Assembly (NCBI GenBank): GCA_947641575.1 | Contig: CANRQN010000006.1 | Location: 1 to 60,735 of the forward strand | Length of the DNA: 60,735 bases | Direction of reading: 5' to 3' | DNA from: an uncultured Clostridium sp. | Lineage (GTDB): Bacteria; Bacillota; Clostridia; TANB77; CAG-508 | Part shown: piece after piece, positions 11,247 through 20,075 of the stretch | Layout of the letters: each line of letters starts with the position of its first letter | Numbering within the stretch: the stretch's first letter is position 1 | Made by a program: the position numbers and the translations under genes | The notes under the pieces: generated by a model | Database searches by the model: none | What the model saw: the letters and a program-made list of their open reading frames with translations, nothing else | Told to the model about the DNA's origin: nothing

Positions 11247-12488
11247 ATGATATTAATGGAACTAAAGATGAAATACCATTATAGTTATTTTATATATCCA
11301 TATATAATTAAAGAAAATAGCTATAATAAGTATATACAGAATCTTTTAAAAAATGAAAAATGTACACCAAAGTTTTTCGAAAGAGAAAAGGATTTAAGTA
11401 TTTATAAATATTTTTTACCAACAATGAGAGATTATATGTTTAAAAGTTTCAATATTGGAAAACTAAATAATACATATAGAAGTCGTTTAGACGAGAAACT
11501 TAGAGAAAATGTATTTAAGTCTAGCCCATGTGCTATTTTTGAATATAATATAGGATTAGATGCACAAGCAAAAACTGCTGGAGAAGATGGAATATTTTTT
11601 AAAATTCATAAAATGGAGATTTTATGTTTTAAAACAGGAATATGCTTTTTATTACTTAAGACAAGCATAGAAGATACAGACAAATTTTCAGATTTACTTA
11701 ATTTTAATGTAAAATTTAGAGATATAAATTCAGAAGTATCAAATGATGGATATAATAATATAAGAATACAAACAAGTACATTTGGAGATATAAAGAAGCT
11801 TTCAGAAATAATAAGAGAAATAACAGGAAGTATGGATGAAGCAAAGAAAATTGATGTGGATATAAATAGATTTTTAACATATTCATATGTTTGTATAGAC
11901 CAAGAATATTGGAATGAAAGTAAGCAATTTTCTGAAATAGAGAAAGAATACTTTAAATTTGCTAACGTTTTAAATAGTGAATTTAATTCAAGCTTTAATA
12001 ATGAAAGACTAAAGACTGTAAATTTTGGAAAGTATATAAAATTAGGAGTAAGTAGTTCTGGAATAAATTTAATAACATCTAGTATAAGTACAGTAAATTA
12101 TACAAATTTACCATTTGAATTTGAAAATGAATATCTTTATACATATATATGCTTGTTATATCAAAAGTTATACTTTAAGAAGATTTTAAATGATTTTGAT
12201 AAACCAATAAGGCAAGTAAAAGCAAGAAAAGAATTTGTAGAGTTTACAAATGACGTTTGGGTTCATGAAATCACAGCAGTTGATAATGGAACTCTTTTGT
12301 CTACAGAAATTAAAGAAGTATTGGAACTAAAGAAACTATATGAAACAGCAAAAGAACAATATGATGTAACTTATAAAAATTTTAAAATGAAAAATAGTGA
12401 TATACTTAATAGAGCAGTTTTAGTTTTGCTTGCAGCATCAATAGTTACAAATGTTGTCAACTTTATCAATTTATATAAATTAAAGTAA
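11247..12488 (+). CDS. Unknown protein with C-terminal coiled coil and membrane helix
   Basis: 413 residues; I do not recognise the family. The body is soluble and rich in Lys, Glu and Tyr. Near the C-terminus a charged helical stretch (residues about 350-390) leads into a single hydrophobic helix (AVLVLLAASIVTNVVNFI) and a short YKLK tail. A helix feeding a terminal membrane segment resembles CorA-like membrane proteins in layout, but the GMN motif of CorA is absent. It sits 39 bases after the WG-repeat gene with a GAGAGGATG start region, so the two are probably co-transcribed. No CGG codon. Confidence 0.6.
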   Translation: MILMELKMKYHYSYFIYPYIIKENSYNKYIQNLLKNEKCTPKFFEREKDLSIYKYFLPTMRDYMFKSFNIGKLNNTYRSRLDEKLRENVFKSSPCAIFEYNIGLDAQAKTAGEDGIFFKIHKMEILCFKTGICFLLLKTSIEDTDKFSDLLNFNVKFRDINSEVSNDGYNNIRIQTSTFGDIKKLSEIIREITGSMDEAKKIDVDINRFLTYSYVCIDQEYWNESKQFSEIEKEYFKFANVLNSEFNSSFNNERLKTVNFGKYIKLGVSSSGINLITSSISTVNYTNLPFEFENEYLYTYICLLYQKLYFKKILNDFDKPIRQVKARKEFVEFTNDVWVHEITAVDNGTLLSTEIKEVLELKKLYETAKEQYDVTYKNFKMKNSDILNRAVLVLLAASIVTNVVNFINLYKLK

Positions 12489-12503
12489 GGAATGAATGCA
12501 AAA

Positions 12504-12875
12504 ATGAATGTAACATGTGGTACAGACATAATAGAAATATCTAGGATTAAAGCACTAATAGAAGAAGAAAATGACAAAGCATTAAATAGAATCTTTACAA
12601 ATAAAGAAATAGAATATTCAGAAAGCAAAGGCATTGTAAAATATCAACATTATGCTGTGAGATTTGCTGCAAAAGAGGCTATATTTAAAGCGATATCAAA
12701 TAGACTAAATAATAAATTTGAAATATCTTGGACAGATGTAGAAATTCTAAATGATGAAAATGGAAGACCAGAAGTACATTTTTTGACAGATAAAATAAAA
12801 GGCATAAAAAACATTGAGATTAGTTTGTCTCATTGTAAGGAGTATGCTGTGGCTACTGTAGTTGCTATTTGGTAA
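12504..12875 (+). CDS. acpS: Holo-[acyl-carrier-protein] synthase
   Basis: Transfers 4'-phosphopantetheine from CoA to the serine of acyl carrier protein, as the start of fatty acid synthesis. The N-terminal GTDIIEISRI and the FAAKEAIFKA motif carry the Mg-binding Asp and Glu of the family, and the length (about 123 residues) is normal. ATG 12504 is chosen because it gives the usual short leader before GTDIIEI; ATG 12492 in the same frame touches the AAGG ribosome binding site and is less likely. It follows the unknown membrane protein by only 15 bases. The stop codon lies inside the left arm of the inverted-repeat element at 12874. Confidence 0.92.
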   Translation: MNVTCGTDIIEISRIKALIEEENDKALNRIFTNKEIEYSESKGIVKYQHYAVRFAAKEAIFKAISNRLNNKFEISWTDVEILNDENGRPEVHFLTDKIKGIKNIEISLSHCKEYAVATVVAIW

Positions 12876-13000
12876 GTTGGAAAGATAATCAGCATCTTGC
12901 GTCGTTGTTGTTCGGTAAATTTCCATTCAATGTGCAAGAGCACACCTCATGGAATATTTACCTCACACGCCTAGCAATATACTAATTCTTTTTCCAACTT
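12874..13000. repeat. 127-bp nested inverted-repeat element between acpS and tatD
   Basis: Outer arms AAGTTGGAAA and TTTCCAACTT pair perfectly (12874-12883 with 12991-13000). Inside, GGTAAATTTCCAT pairs with ATGGAATATTTACC apart from one bulge (12914-12926 with 12949-12962), and TGTGC/GCACA closes a tip hairpin (12931-12944). There is no open frame. It could be a miniature inverted-repeat element or a structured RNA that ends the acpS transcript. Confidence 0.6.
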
Positions 13001-13035
13001 TTAATTTGGATTTTTGAGAGGAATGATAAAAGACG

Positions 13036-13816
13036 ATGGAGCTATTTGACACGCATTCACATTATTTTGATGAGAAGTTTGATGAAGATAGAGACGAAGT
13101 TATAAAAGAAATTTTTACAGCTGGCGTTACGCTAGCTGTAACTTTAGGTGACAATGTAGAAAATTCAAAAAAAGCAATAAAGCTTGCCGAAAAATACGAC
13201 CATATATATTCAGCATGCCGGAGTGCACCCATGTGAAATAGGGAAAACCATAGAAGAAATAGATAGGCAAATTAAAGAAGTAGAAGAGCTTGCAAAACAC
13301 AAAAAAGTAGTTGGGGTAGGAGAAATAGGACTTGATTATTATTGGGAAAAGGATACGAAAGAGCTTCAGAAATATGCATTTATAGAACAAATAAAACTTG
13401 CAGATAGGTTAGGTCTTCCAATTTGTGTGCATTCAAGGGATGCTATAATGGATACAATAGAAATATTAAAAGGAGATATAAAGAAAGAAAAGAGTGGGAT
13501 TTTACATTGCTGCCCATTAAATAAAGACTTAGTAAAAGCAGGACTTGATGTAGGATTTTATATTTCTTTTGCAGGAACAATAACATTTAAAAACTCAAAA
13601 AATGCAGATGAAATTATAAATATGGTACCGGATGATAAAATCTTAATCGAAACAGATTCTCCATACTTAAGCCCAGAACCAAATAGAGGAAAGAGAAATG
13701 ACTCAAGAAATGTAAAATATATTGCAGAAAAAATTGCAAATGTAAAGGGAAAATCATTGGAAGAAATTGCAAAAATAACATATGAAAATGGAAAGAGAAT
13801 ATATAATTTAAAATAA
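13036..13816 (+). CDS. tatD: TatD-family metal-dependent DNase (1 recoding site)
   Basis: About 259 residues. Metal-binding HSH near the start (FDTHSHYFD), GVGEIGLDYYW, CVHSRDA, and ETDSPYLSPEP at the C-terminus are the conserved blocks of TatD hydrolases. At 13219 the straight frame would leave the protein. Reading C-GGA as Gly gives YSACGVHPCE, matching the family block GVHPHE, where the Gly comes just before the metal-site histidine. Without recoding the gene ends after 66 residues. It converges on htpX across a shared terminator. Confidence 0.92.
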
Positions 13817-13838
13817 AGAGGGATGCCCTCTTTATTTT
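13812..13838. terminator. Bidirectional terminator between tatD and htpX
   Basis: AAATAAAGAGGG and CCCTCTTTATTT pair around ATG, with A and T runs on both sides. It overlaps the ends of both convergent genes. Confidence 0.85.
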
Positions 13839-14726
13839 AAATTCCTTAATGCATCGACTCTTTCATCTAAGCTTGGGTGTGTAGACCAAATACTAGATTT
13901 TTGAATCTTTTTATCTTTAAATGGTGATGCAATATACATATGAGCAGTAGATTTATTAGCAGATCTAAGTTCATTTGGGTCAGCAGATATTTTTACTAGT
14001 GCTGAAATTAATCCATCAGGATTTCTTGTGTATTTAGCTGATGTAGCATCTGCCAAAAATTCTCTACGTCTAGAAAATGAAAGTTGTATAAGTTTACCAA
14101 AAATTGGAGCAAGGATTAAAAATACAAGTCCTATAAGCATGAATATTGCATTCCCACGGCTATCATCACTATCTGAACTTCTTCTTCCACCATAGAAGAA
14201 ACTTCTAGTAAATATATCAGAAAGCATTACAACAAATCCAACCATTACAGTTACAACTGCTGAAAGCCTTATATCATAATTTGCAATATGTGCAAGTTCA
14301 TGCCCAATAACACCTTCAAGCTCGTAGTAATCAAGCTTATCAAGTAGTCCAGTTGTAACACAAATCACAGAATGCTCTGGGTCACGGCCAGTTGCAAATG
14401 CATTAGGCTGACTATCATCTATAACATATAGCTTAGGTGTTACACCGAATACCAGAAGATACAACAAGTGCATCTAAAATATTTACTAATTTTTGATTTT
14501 CTGCTTTTGTGGCAGGTCTAGCTTTTGACATCGCTAAGACAATTTTATCACTATTATAGTATGAAGCAAAAGCAGATACACATGAGAATATAAGTGCAAT
14601 AACAATAGATACAATTCCTAAATCGAATGCCATGCATATATAATAAACAATTAATGTAATAACAATTATAAAAACCGAAATTATAAAACCAGATCTAATT
14701 TTATTAGAACGAATATCTTCGTACAT
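13832..14726 (-). CDS. htpX: HtpX membrane zinc protease (1 recoding site, minus strand)
   Basis: 297 residues after correction. Two N-terminal membrane helices are followed by QPNAFATGRDPEH, the zinc site HELAHIANYD (first His at residue 142) and RRREFLADATSAKYT, all typical of HtpX. The frame changes at 14447 (G on the plus strand, C on the coding strand): skipping it joins VVSSGIGVTPKLYVID. The length works out exactly (895 minus 1 is 298 codons). This is the only informative minus-strand case, and the extra base is C before GGT on the coding strand. The ribosome binding site AAGGAGGTGG precedes the ATG, and lemA lies upstream in the same direction. Confidence 0.93.
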
Positions 14727-14755
14727 AAAGCCACCTCCTTGTTTAAGTTTAAGTA

Positions 14756-14800
14756 AAAGCTAGCTAAAATAACCTTGCTTTGGGTATTCTTGCTAGCTTT
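14756..14800 (-). terminator. Hairpin between lemA and htpX
   Basis: AAAGCTAGC and GCTAGCTTT form a perfect 9-bp stem, followed in the minus-strand sense by a T-rich run (TTTTACTT). It may partly end lemA transcription before htpX. Confidence 0.5.
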
Positions 14801-14806
14801 ATCTTA

Positions 14807-15358
14807 CTATTTTCCAAAATCTACTTTAACATTTTTTCTAGTTTCTTCGTCAGTTACAACGAATAGTGTTTGTGGTTTAAAACCAAACATAGATGCTATT
14901 AGATTTGTAGGGAATACAGAAAGAGCAGTATTATACATTGTTACACTATCATTATAAAATTGTCTTGAATAAGAAATTTTATTTTCTGTATTTCTTAACT
15001 CTTCTTGTAGTTCTGAAAAGTTTTGATTAGCTTTTAAATCTGGATAATTTTCAGAAACAGCCATAATAGTTTTTAAAGCACCAGTAAGCTGATTGTCAAG
15101 TTCTACCTTTTCGTGAACACTACTAGCACCAGCCCAAGCTGTTCTAAGTTCAGTAACTTTAGTTAAAACATCTTTTTCATGTTCCATATAACCCTTAACT
15201 GAGTTTACTAAGTTAGGGATTAAATCAAATCTTCTTTGAAGTTGTACATCAATTTGTCCCCAAGCATTTTCAGCTCTGAATTTTTTTCTAACTAATCCAT
15301 TGTAAGAAAAAATTACCCAAAGGATAATGATGGCAACAACTGCGATTGCTATCCACAT
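14807..15358 (-). CDS. lemA: LemA family membrane protein
   Basis: 183 residues. One N-terminal membrane helix (MWIAIAVVAIIILWVIF) is followed by a long helical domain with FDLIPNLVNSVKGYM and ETRKNVKVDFGK, the family landmarks. The ATG at 15358 is chosen because AAAAAGGAGG lies 8 bases upstream; an ATG 17 codons earlier has no such site. LemA proteins are often encoded next to HtpX-type proteases, as here; their exact role is unclear. No recoding site. Confidence 0.9.
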   Translation of the reverse strand: MWIAIAVVAIIILWVIFSYNGLVRKKFRAENAWGQIDVQLQRRFDLIPNLVNSVKGYMEHEKDVLTKVTELRTAWAGASSVHEKVELDNQLTGALKTIMAVSENYPDLKANQNFSELQEELRNTENKISYSRQFYNDSVTMYNTALSVFPTNLIASMFGFKPQTLFVVTDEETRKNVKVDFGK

Positions 15359-15530
15359 AAAAATCGCCTCCTTTTTAAATTTAGAAAATATAATAGTATC
15401 ATACCACAAAACTAAAAAAGTTACAACAAAAATTCAATTGAAATGTAACAAAAGATTGTTTTTTTCTTAATCATATGTTAAAATATTAATATAATAAATA
15501 TATAAGACGAGTGCAAGGAGAGTGGATTTT

Positions 15531-15806
15531 ATGATGTACCCATATGTAAAATATTCTGATGGTACAGAAGTTGTATTTTCGGATATATATATAGGAGCTG
15601 ACGGAGAAGAATGTATTGATGTACATTTTGAAAGACCAACCGAAGAAGGGTTTGACTCAGTTAGAATTAAATTACCAAATTATGAAGTAACTATATGGGA
15701 AGGAAGTTATACAGAAAAGGAAATTGAGGAGTTTAAAAAAATAGTTGAAAATAGTGCAGATTTATTTTATAAATATTCAAAAAAAGGAGGAATAAAATTT
15801 GCCTAG
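15531..15806 (+). CDS. Small protein paired with DUF4160 protein (DUF2442-like)
   Basis: 91 residues, acidic (MMYPYVKYSDGTEVVFSDIY). AAGGAG lies 10 bases before the ATG. Its last codons overlap the TTG start of the following DUF4160 gene by 8 bases, so the two are translationally coupled. Small acidic partners of DUF4160 proteins are widespread and have been suggested to form toxin-antitoxin-like pairs; that role is inference. I cannot assign the family with certainty. Confidence 0.65.
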   Translation: MMYPYVKYSDGTEVVFSDIYIGADGEECIDVHFERPTEEGFDSVRIKLPNYEVTIWEGSYTEKEIEEFKKIVENSADLFYKYSKKGGIKFA

Positions 15807-16078
15807 TATTTTTGAAAGTAATCGGTTATAAGATATATTTTTGGTCAAATGAGAATAATGAACCAATTCATATACACATTTCCAAAGGCAATCCAAAGGC
15901 ATATTCAACAAAGATATGGCTTACAAAAAGTGGAGGATGTATTTTAGCTAATAATAATAGTAAAATTCCAGAAAATGACTTAAACAAATTAATGGATATA
16001 ATTTCAAGACATTACTTTTTAATATTATCAAAATGGAAGGAATATTATAAAATTACAGATATTAAATTTTATTGTTAA
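15799..16078 (+). CDS. DUF4160 protein (start and frame revealed by a recoding site)
   Basis: A simple frame finder starts this protein at 15812 with MKVIGYKIYF and no ribosome binding site. The sequence supports TTG 15799 instead: AGGAGG lies 8 bases upstream, and MPSIFESN is the usual start of DUF4160 proteins. The eighth codon is followed by an in-frame CGG at 15823; reading C-GGT as Gly gives MPSIFESNGYKIYFWSNEN, the family consensus (GYRFYFYSNE). The 92-residue protein keeps HIHISKG and ends TDIKFYC. It is coupled to the upstream acidic protein. This site was found by applying the rule, not by seeing a broken gene, so it works as a small prediction test. Confidence 0.82.
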
Positions 16079-16084
16079 TAAATC

Positions 16085-16121
16085 AAGAAAGAATTTCTTA
16101 AAGTTTAGGAGATTCTTTTTT
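16085..16121 (+). terminator. Terminator after the DUF4160 pair
   Basis: AAAGAAT and ATTCTTT arms with a T7 run, 7 bases after the stop codon. Confidence 0.6.
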
Positions 16122-16219
16122 TACCTCTTCCAATCAAACTAAATTTATGATAAAATAATCAAAGAAAAGTATAAATATAGTTTTCGAGGAATAAATATAC
16201 CTAAATAGAGGTGGAAAAT

Positions 16220-17059
16220 ATGATAAAATTTACAAAAATGGAAGGACTAGGAAATGACTATGTGTATATAGATGCAAGCAAGATGAGTGAAGAAGAAATT
16301 ACACATATAATAAGCCTAGCTAATTTTATAAGTGATAGGCATTTTGGAGTAGGAGGAGACGGAATTATTCTAATTTGCAGAAGTGAAAAAGCAGACTTCA
16401 GAATGAGAATGTTTAATAGTGATGGCTCAGAAGCGGAAATGTGTGGAAATGGAATAAGATGCGTTGGAAAATTTATATATGATAAAGGATTATCAAATAA
16501 AAAAGAATTAAGAATAGAAACATTAGCAGGTGTGAAAAACTTGAAACTTCATATAGGAGAAGATGAAAGAGTAGAAAGAGTAACTGTAGATATGGGAAAA
16601 CCTGTACTTGAAGCAAAAGAAATACCTGTAATCTCAGAAGAAAAGACAGTAAAGAATTTAAAAATAAAAGCTTTAGATAGAGAATTTGCTTTTACATGTG
16701 TATCAATGGGAAATCCACATGCTATAACAATTATAGATGATGTAGATAATTTTAATATACAAAAATATGGAGAGATACTAGAGGTGGACAGTCATTTCCC
16801 AAAGAAAACAAATGTAGAGTTTATAGAGATACTAGACAAAAATACTGTAAAAATGAGAGTCTGGGAGAGAGGCGCAGGTGAGACACTTGCATGTGGAACA
16901 GGAGCTTCAGCTACATGTGTTGCATGCACGTTAAATGGGCTTGTAAACGAAAAAGAAGATATAACTATAAAATTACTAGGTGGGGACTTAAAAATTAAAT
17001 GGGATGGAAATGTGTACATGACAGGGCCTGCTAAAACAGTTTTTGAAGGAGTGATTTAA
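16220..17059 (+). CDS. dapF: Diaminopimelate epimerase
   Basis: 279 residues. Interconverts LL- and meso-diaminopimelate for lysine and peptidoglycan. Both catalytic cysteines are present, in MCGNGIRC and ACGTGASAT, and the start [18 protein letters not shown] is canonical. ATG 16220 has GAGGTGG 5 bases upstream, so GTG 16211 is unlikely. This fits the meso-DAP type MurE and the DapA encoded elsewhere in the window. No in-frame CGG: all CGG triplets fall across codon borders (gac gga, gcg gaa). Confidence 0.96.
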   Translation: MIKFTKMEGLGNDYVYIDASKMSEEEITHIISLANFISDRHFGVGGDGIILICRSEKADFRMRMFNSDGSEAEMCGNGIRCVGKFIYDKGLSNKKELRIETLAGVKNLKLHIGEDERVERVTVDMGKPVLEAKEIPVISEEKTVKNLKIKALDREFAFTCVSMGNPHAITIIDDVDNFNIQKYGEILEVDSHFPKKTNVEFIEILDKNTVKMRVWERGAGETLACGTGASATCVACTLNGLVNEKEDITIKLLGGDLKIKWDGNVYMTGPAKTVFEGVI

Positions 17060-17111
17060 TTAATAAATATTAATAATAAATGAATAAATATTAATTAAAT
17101 TCCTTGAAAAA

Positions 17112-17225
17112 TACGACAAAATATTATAAAATTATACTCGAAATTTGTTTTATAAAAAATAAAAATAAATTTATATATCACAAAATGTAAAAAACTTTTT
17201 TTGTGGGGCTCCTAAATATGACAAA
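17112..17225 (+). promoter_or_regulatory. Two possible Spo0A boxes upstream of spoIIE
   Basis: TACGACAAA (17112-17120) and TATGACAAA (17217-17225) are, on the complementary strand, each one mismatch from the Spo0A consensus TTTGTCRAA. In Bacillus, spoIIE is switched on by Spo0A~P, so the position makes sense. The whole 17060-17288 gap is very AT-rich, and chance matches are possible. Confidence 0.35.
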
Positions 17226-17288
17226 CATTTTAAAGTAAAGCTTGTATACTTAGATGAAAGAAGCAAAAAAAGTTAGAAGGTGGTAAGG

Positions 17289-19748
17289 ATGTTTCAAAAT
17301 ATAGCAGAGGAAGAAAAACAAGAAAATGTAATAGAAGAAAATAAAAAACAAGAAAATATAAATCTGAAAGAAATTTTTACAAAACTATTTACAAAACAAA
17401 ATATATTTGTATATATTATATCATTTATGTTATCCACAGTTAGTACAATAAACGGCATGGCACCATTTGGATTAGCTATCTTTGCAGCGAGTCTTTCAAA
17501 TGGACTTGCAGCTGGTGTTGTATTTATATTTTCATTAATTCGGAAGCCTAATTCGGAATAGGACTAGGTGGGACTCTTACATATGTATTAACTTCACTTA
17601 TATTTATGGGAATGTGCTTATTATTCAAGCCTTGGTATGAAGAAGAATATAAAAGTGAGAGAAGAAAACTTGGAAAATATGTGATTATGAGTGTAATATT
17701 AGTACAAGCTGTTCAAATATTATTTAAAGGATTTTTACTTTATGATATGTTTTTAGGTGTAGTTACAGCAGTTACTACATATATATTCTATAAAATATTT
17801 TCAAACTCATTAATTGCAATTAGTGAATATGGAATTACAAAGGCATTCACAGTAGAAGAAGTTGTAGGAGCAAGTTTAATGCTCGCAATTTCAGCTACAG
17901 CTTTTAGAGGTTTCCAGATTTTCGGATTTGAAATAAAAACTGTACTATGTATATTAATAGTACTAATTTTAGGCTGGAAAAAAGGAATATTAATCCGGTG
18001 GGACTAGTGGAATTACAATAGGAGCAGTGCTTGGAGTAATTGGTGGGAGCGAGCAAATTTTAGTTGCATCTTTTGCGGTTTCACGGAATGATAGCAGGAT
18101 TTTTAAGTAGATTTGGAAAAATCGGAGTAATATTAGGATTTGTCGCAGGAAATGTATTGCTTTCATATGTTTCTAGCGGAAATACTACTGAAATAATATA
18201 TTTAAAAGAAATAGTAGTTGCATCACTTGGACTTTTGCTTGTGCCAAAAAGTATACAAATAAATATAGAAGAATTTTTTGGAAAAGATTTATATTTACCA
18301 GTACGGTGGAACTTATAATTTAGAAAATAATACTAATATGATATATAAGCTAAATACTGTATCAGAAACGATAAATGAAATGTCTAGAAATTATAAAGAA
18401 GAAAGCATTAAACCAGAAGGAGAAGAAAACAAAAAAGCTTTTATAGAAAATTTAGAAGAGAAATTAGAAACTATGCAAGAAAATATATTGCATGATGAAC
18501 TAATTGATGAAGAAAATGGACTAACAAGTGAGATTTTTGATATATTAGTAGATAAAAATAATATATCAAAAGAAGATATTATAAAAATATTGGAAGACAG
18601 AAATGAATATATTTTAGGATTTGAGGATTTTGATACAAATCTAAAAATAGAAGAAGATGTAAATAAAATTGTAAGATTAATAAATGATACATATAAAATA
18701 GGAAAAGTAAATAACCTTTGGAAACAAAAAATGAAAACCAGTAAAAAAGTAATTTCAAGCCAGTTAGATGGAGTGTCAAGGGCAATTACAGATGTTGCAA
18801 AATCGATAAATATAGGAAAAGATGATTTTGAAGAAGAAAGAAAAGAAATACGAATTTTATGTGGGCAAAAAGACATAGAAATTATAGACTTGAACATTGA
18901 AAAATATAGAAATGGTAAATATATTGTACATGTGTATACAAAAGCATGCAAAGAAGTAGGAGAATGCAAAACAGAAGAAATAGAAGTAATGCTATCAAAA
19001 ACTTTAAGAAGTGATATAATTTTACAAAAAGAAGAATGTAGCTTAAAAGAAGGACAAAATATATGTAAACAAATATATATGTCAAGGGACAAGTTTAATA
19101 TTCAAATAGGACTAGCGGCCGCTAAAAAAGATGGAATGATGGTATCAGGGGATTCTAATGTGCAAACAAGACTAGATGATGGCAAATACTTAATTGCAAT
19201 AAGTGATGGAATGGGAAGCGGACCAGAAGCCAAAAAATCTAGCGGAACAGCAATAAAAATGTTAAATAGAATGTTAAGCAGTGGTTTTGATAAAGATACA
19301 TCAATGGAATTAATAAATAGTAGTATGTATATAAATTCAAAAGAAGATAGTTATGCAACATTAGATGTAGCGATACTTGATCTTTTTTCTGGAAATATGG
19401 AATTCATGAAAAATGGAGCATGCCCAACTTTTATTAAAAATAAAAAAGATGTAAATGTAGTAAAATCAGTTTCACTTCCAGCACGGAATACTTGATGAGG
19501 TAGATTTAGTTGTATATGACAAAGATTTAGAAGATGGCGATATAGTGATAATGTGTTCAGATGGAATTTTAGAGTCAAACATAGAATATGAAAATAAGGA
19601 AGTGTGGGTAAAAAATTTACTAGAAGAAATTGAAACAGATAACGTGCAAAAAATTGCAAATATATTACTTGCACAATCAATAGATAACGGTGTAGGCAAG
19701 GCAAAAGATGATATGACTGTTATTGTATTTAAAATAAAGAGAGAGTGA
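17289..19748 (+). CDS. spoIIE: Stage II sporulation protein E, PP2C phosphatase (6 recoding sites)
   Basis: Dephosphorylates the anti-anti-sigma factor SpoIIAA in the forespore, freeing sigma-F, and acts at the asymmetric septum. Read straight, the gene falls into five pieces. Skipping C at 17541, 17554, 17996, 18084, 18304 and 19484 gives 817 residues (2460 minus 6 is 818 codons), against 827 in B. subtilis. The N-terminal half has about ten membrane helices; the central part is helical and acidic; the C-terminal PP2C domain has AISDGMGSGPEAKKSS and MCSDGILESN, whose aspartates bind Mn. The recoded LPAGILDEVDLVVYD at 19484 is a conserved PP2C/SpoIIE block. ATG 17289 has AGAAGGTGG upstream. 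Two of the sites are only 13 bases apart. Confidence 0.95.
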
Positions 19749-19833
19749 TATTTTATTTAAATAATCTGTTTGGAACGCATGTGGTTTTTGGTGCTACAGC
19801 TGAAAAGGAAGAAAAGAAGTGATTTCTCATATC

Positions 19834-19870
19834 AGGCGGGAGGAAATATAAACCTTCTGCCTATTTTTTG
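19834..19870 (+). terminator. Terminator after spoIIE
   Basis: AGGCGGGAGG pairs with CCTTCTGCCT (two mismatches) and is followed by ATTTTTTG. Confidence 0.65.
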
Positions 19871-19960
19871 TTTAATATAATTTGAGATTTCCTTAATTTA
19901 AAATCAAGGTAATTTCCTAAAATATAATAAATGCTACAAAGTCTCTCCCAAGAGATGTAG

Positions 19961-19980
19961 GGGCGATTTCTAATCGCCCG
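19961..19980. repeat. Short palindromic repeat (GGGCGATT/AATCGCCC)
   Basis: A perfect 8-bp stem with a 3-base loop, preceded by TGTAG. A diverged copy of the same unit (TGTAGGGACGATTAGAAATG) lies at 60193-60212, inside the start of the last gene, so this is a dispersed repeat. Confidence 0.5.
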
Positions 19981-20075
19981 CAACTTCGAAGAAATGCTAA
20001 AATATCTCTGATATTCCATATTACCTACTTGATTTTTACATTCATTTAATATACAATACTTTTGGTGAAAACAAT

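Larger units (their letters stand above)
19749..20075 (+). other. 327-base gap after spoIIE with terminator and hairpin repeat
   Basis: No gene is visible. It holds a terminator (19834-19870), a short palindromic repeat (19961-19980) and, at its end, a GGTGA ribosome binding site for the following TTG start. Confidence 0.6.

Noticed and set aside
17060..17288. A small RNA or riboswitch in the AT-rich gap before spoIIE
   Set aside because: Only AT-rich direct and inverted words (TAATAAATATTAA) with no stable stem or known riboswitch core.
18391..19092. 233-codon minus-strand ORF inside spoIIE
   Set aside because: An antisense shadow of an A-rich coding strand; low complexity (Ser, Ile, Phe) and overlapping a confident gene.
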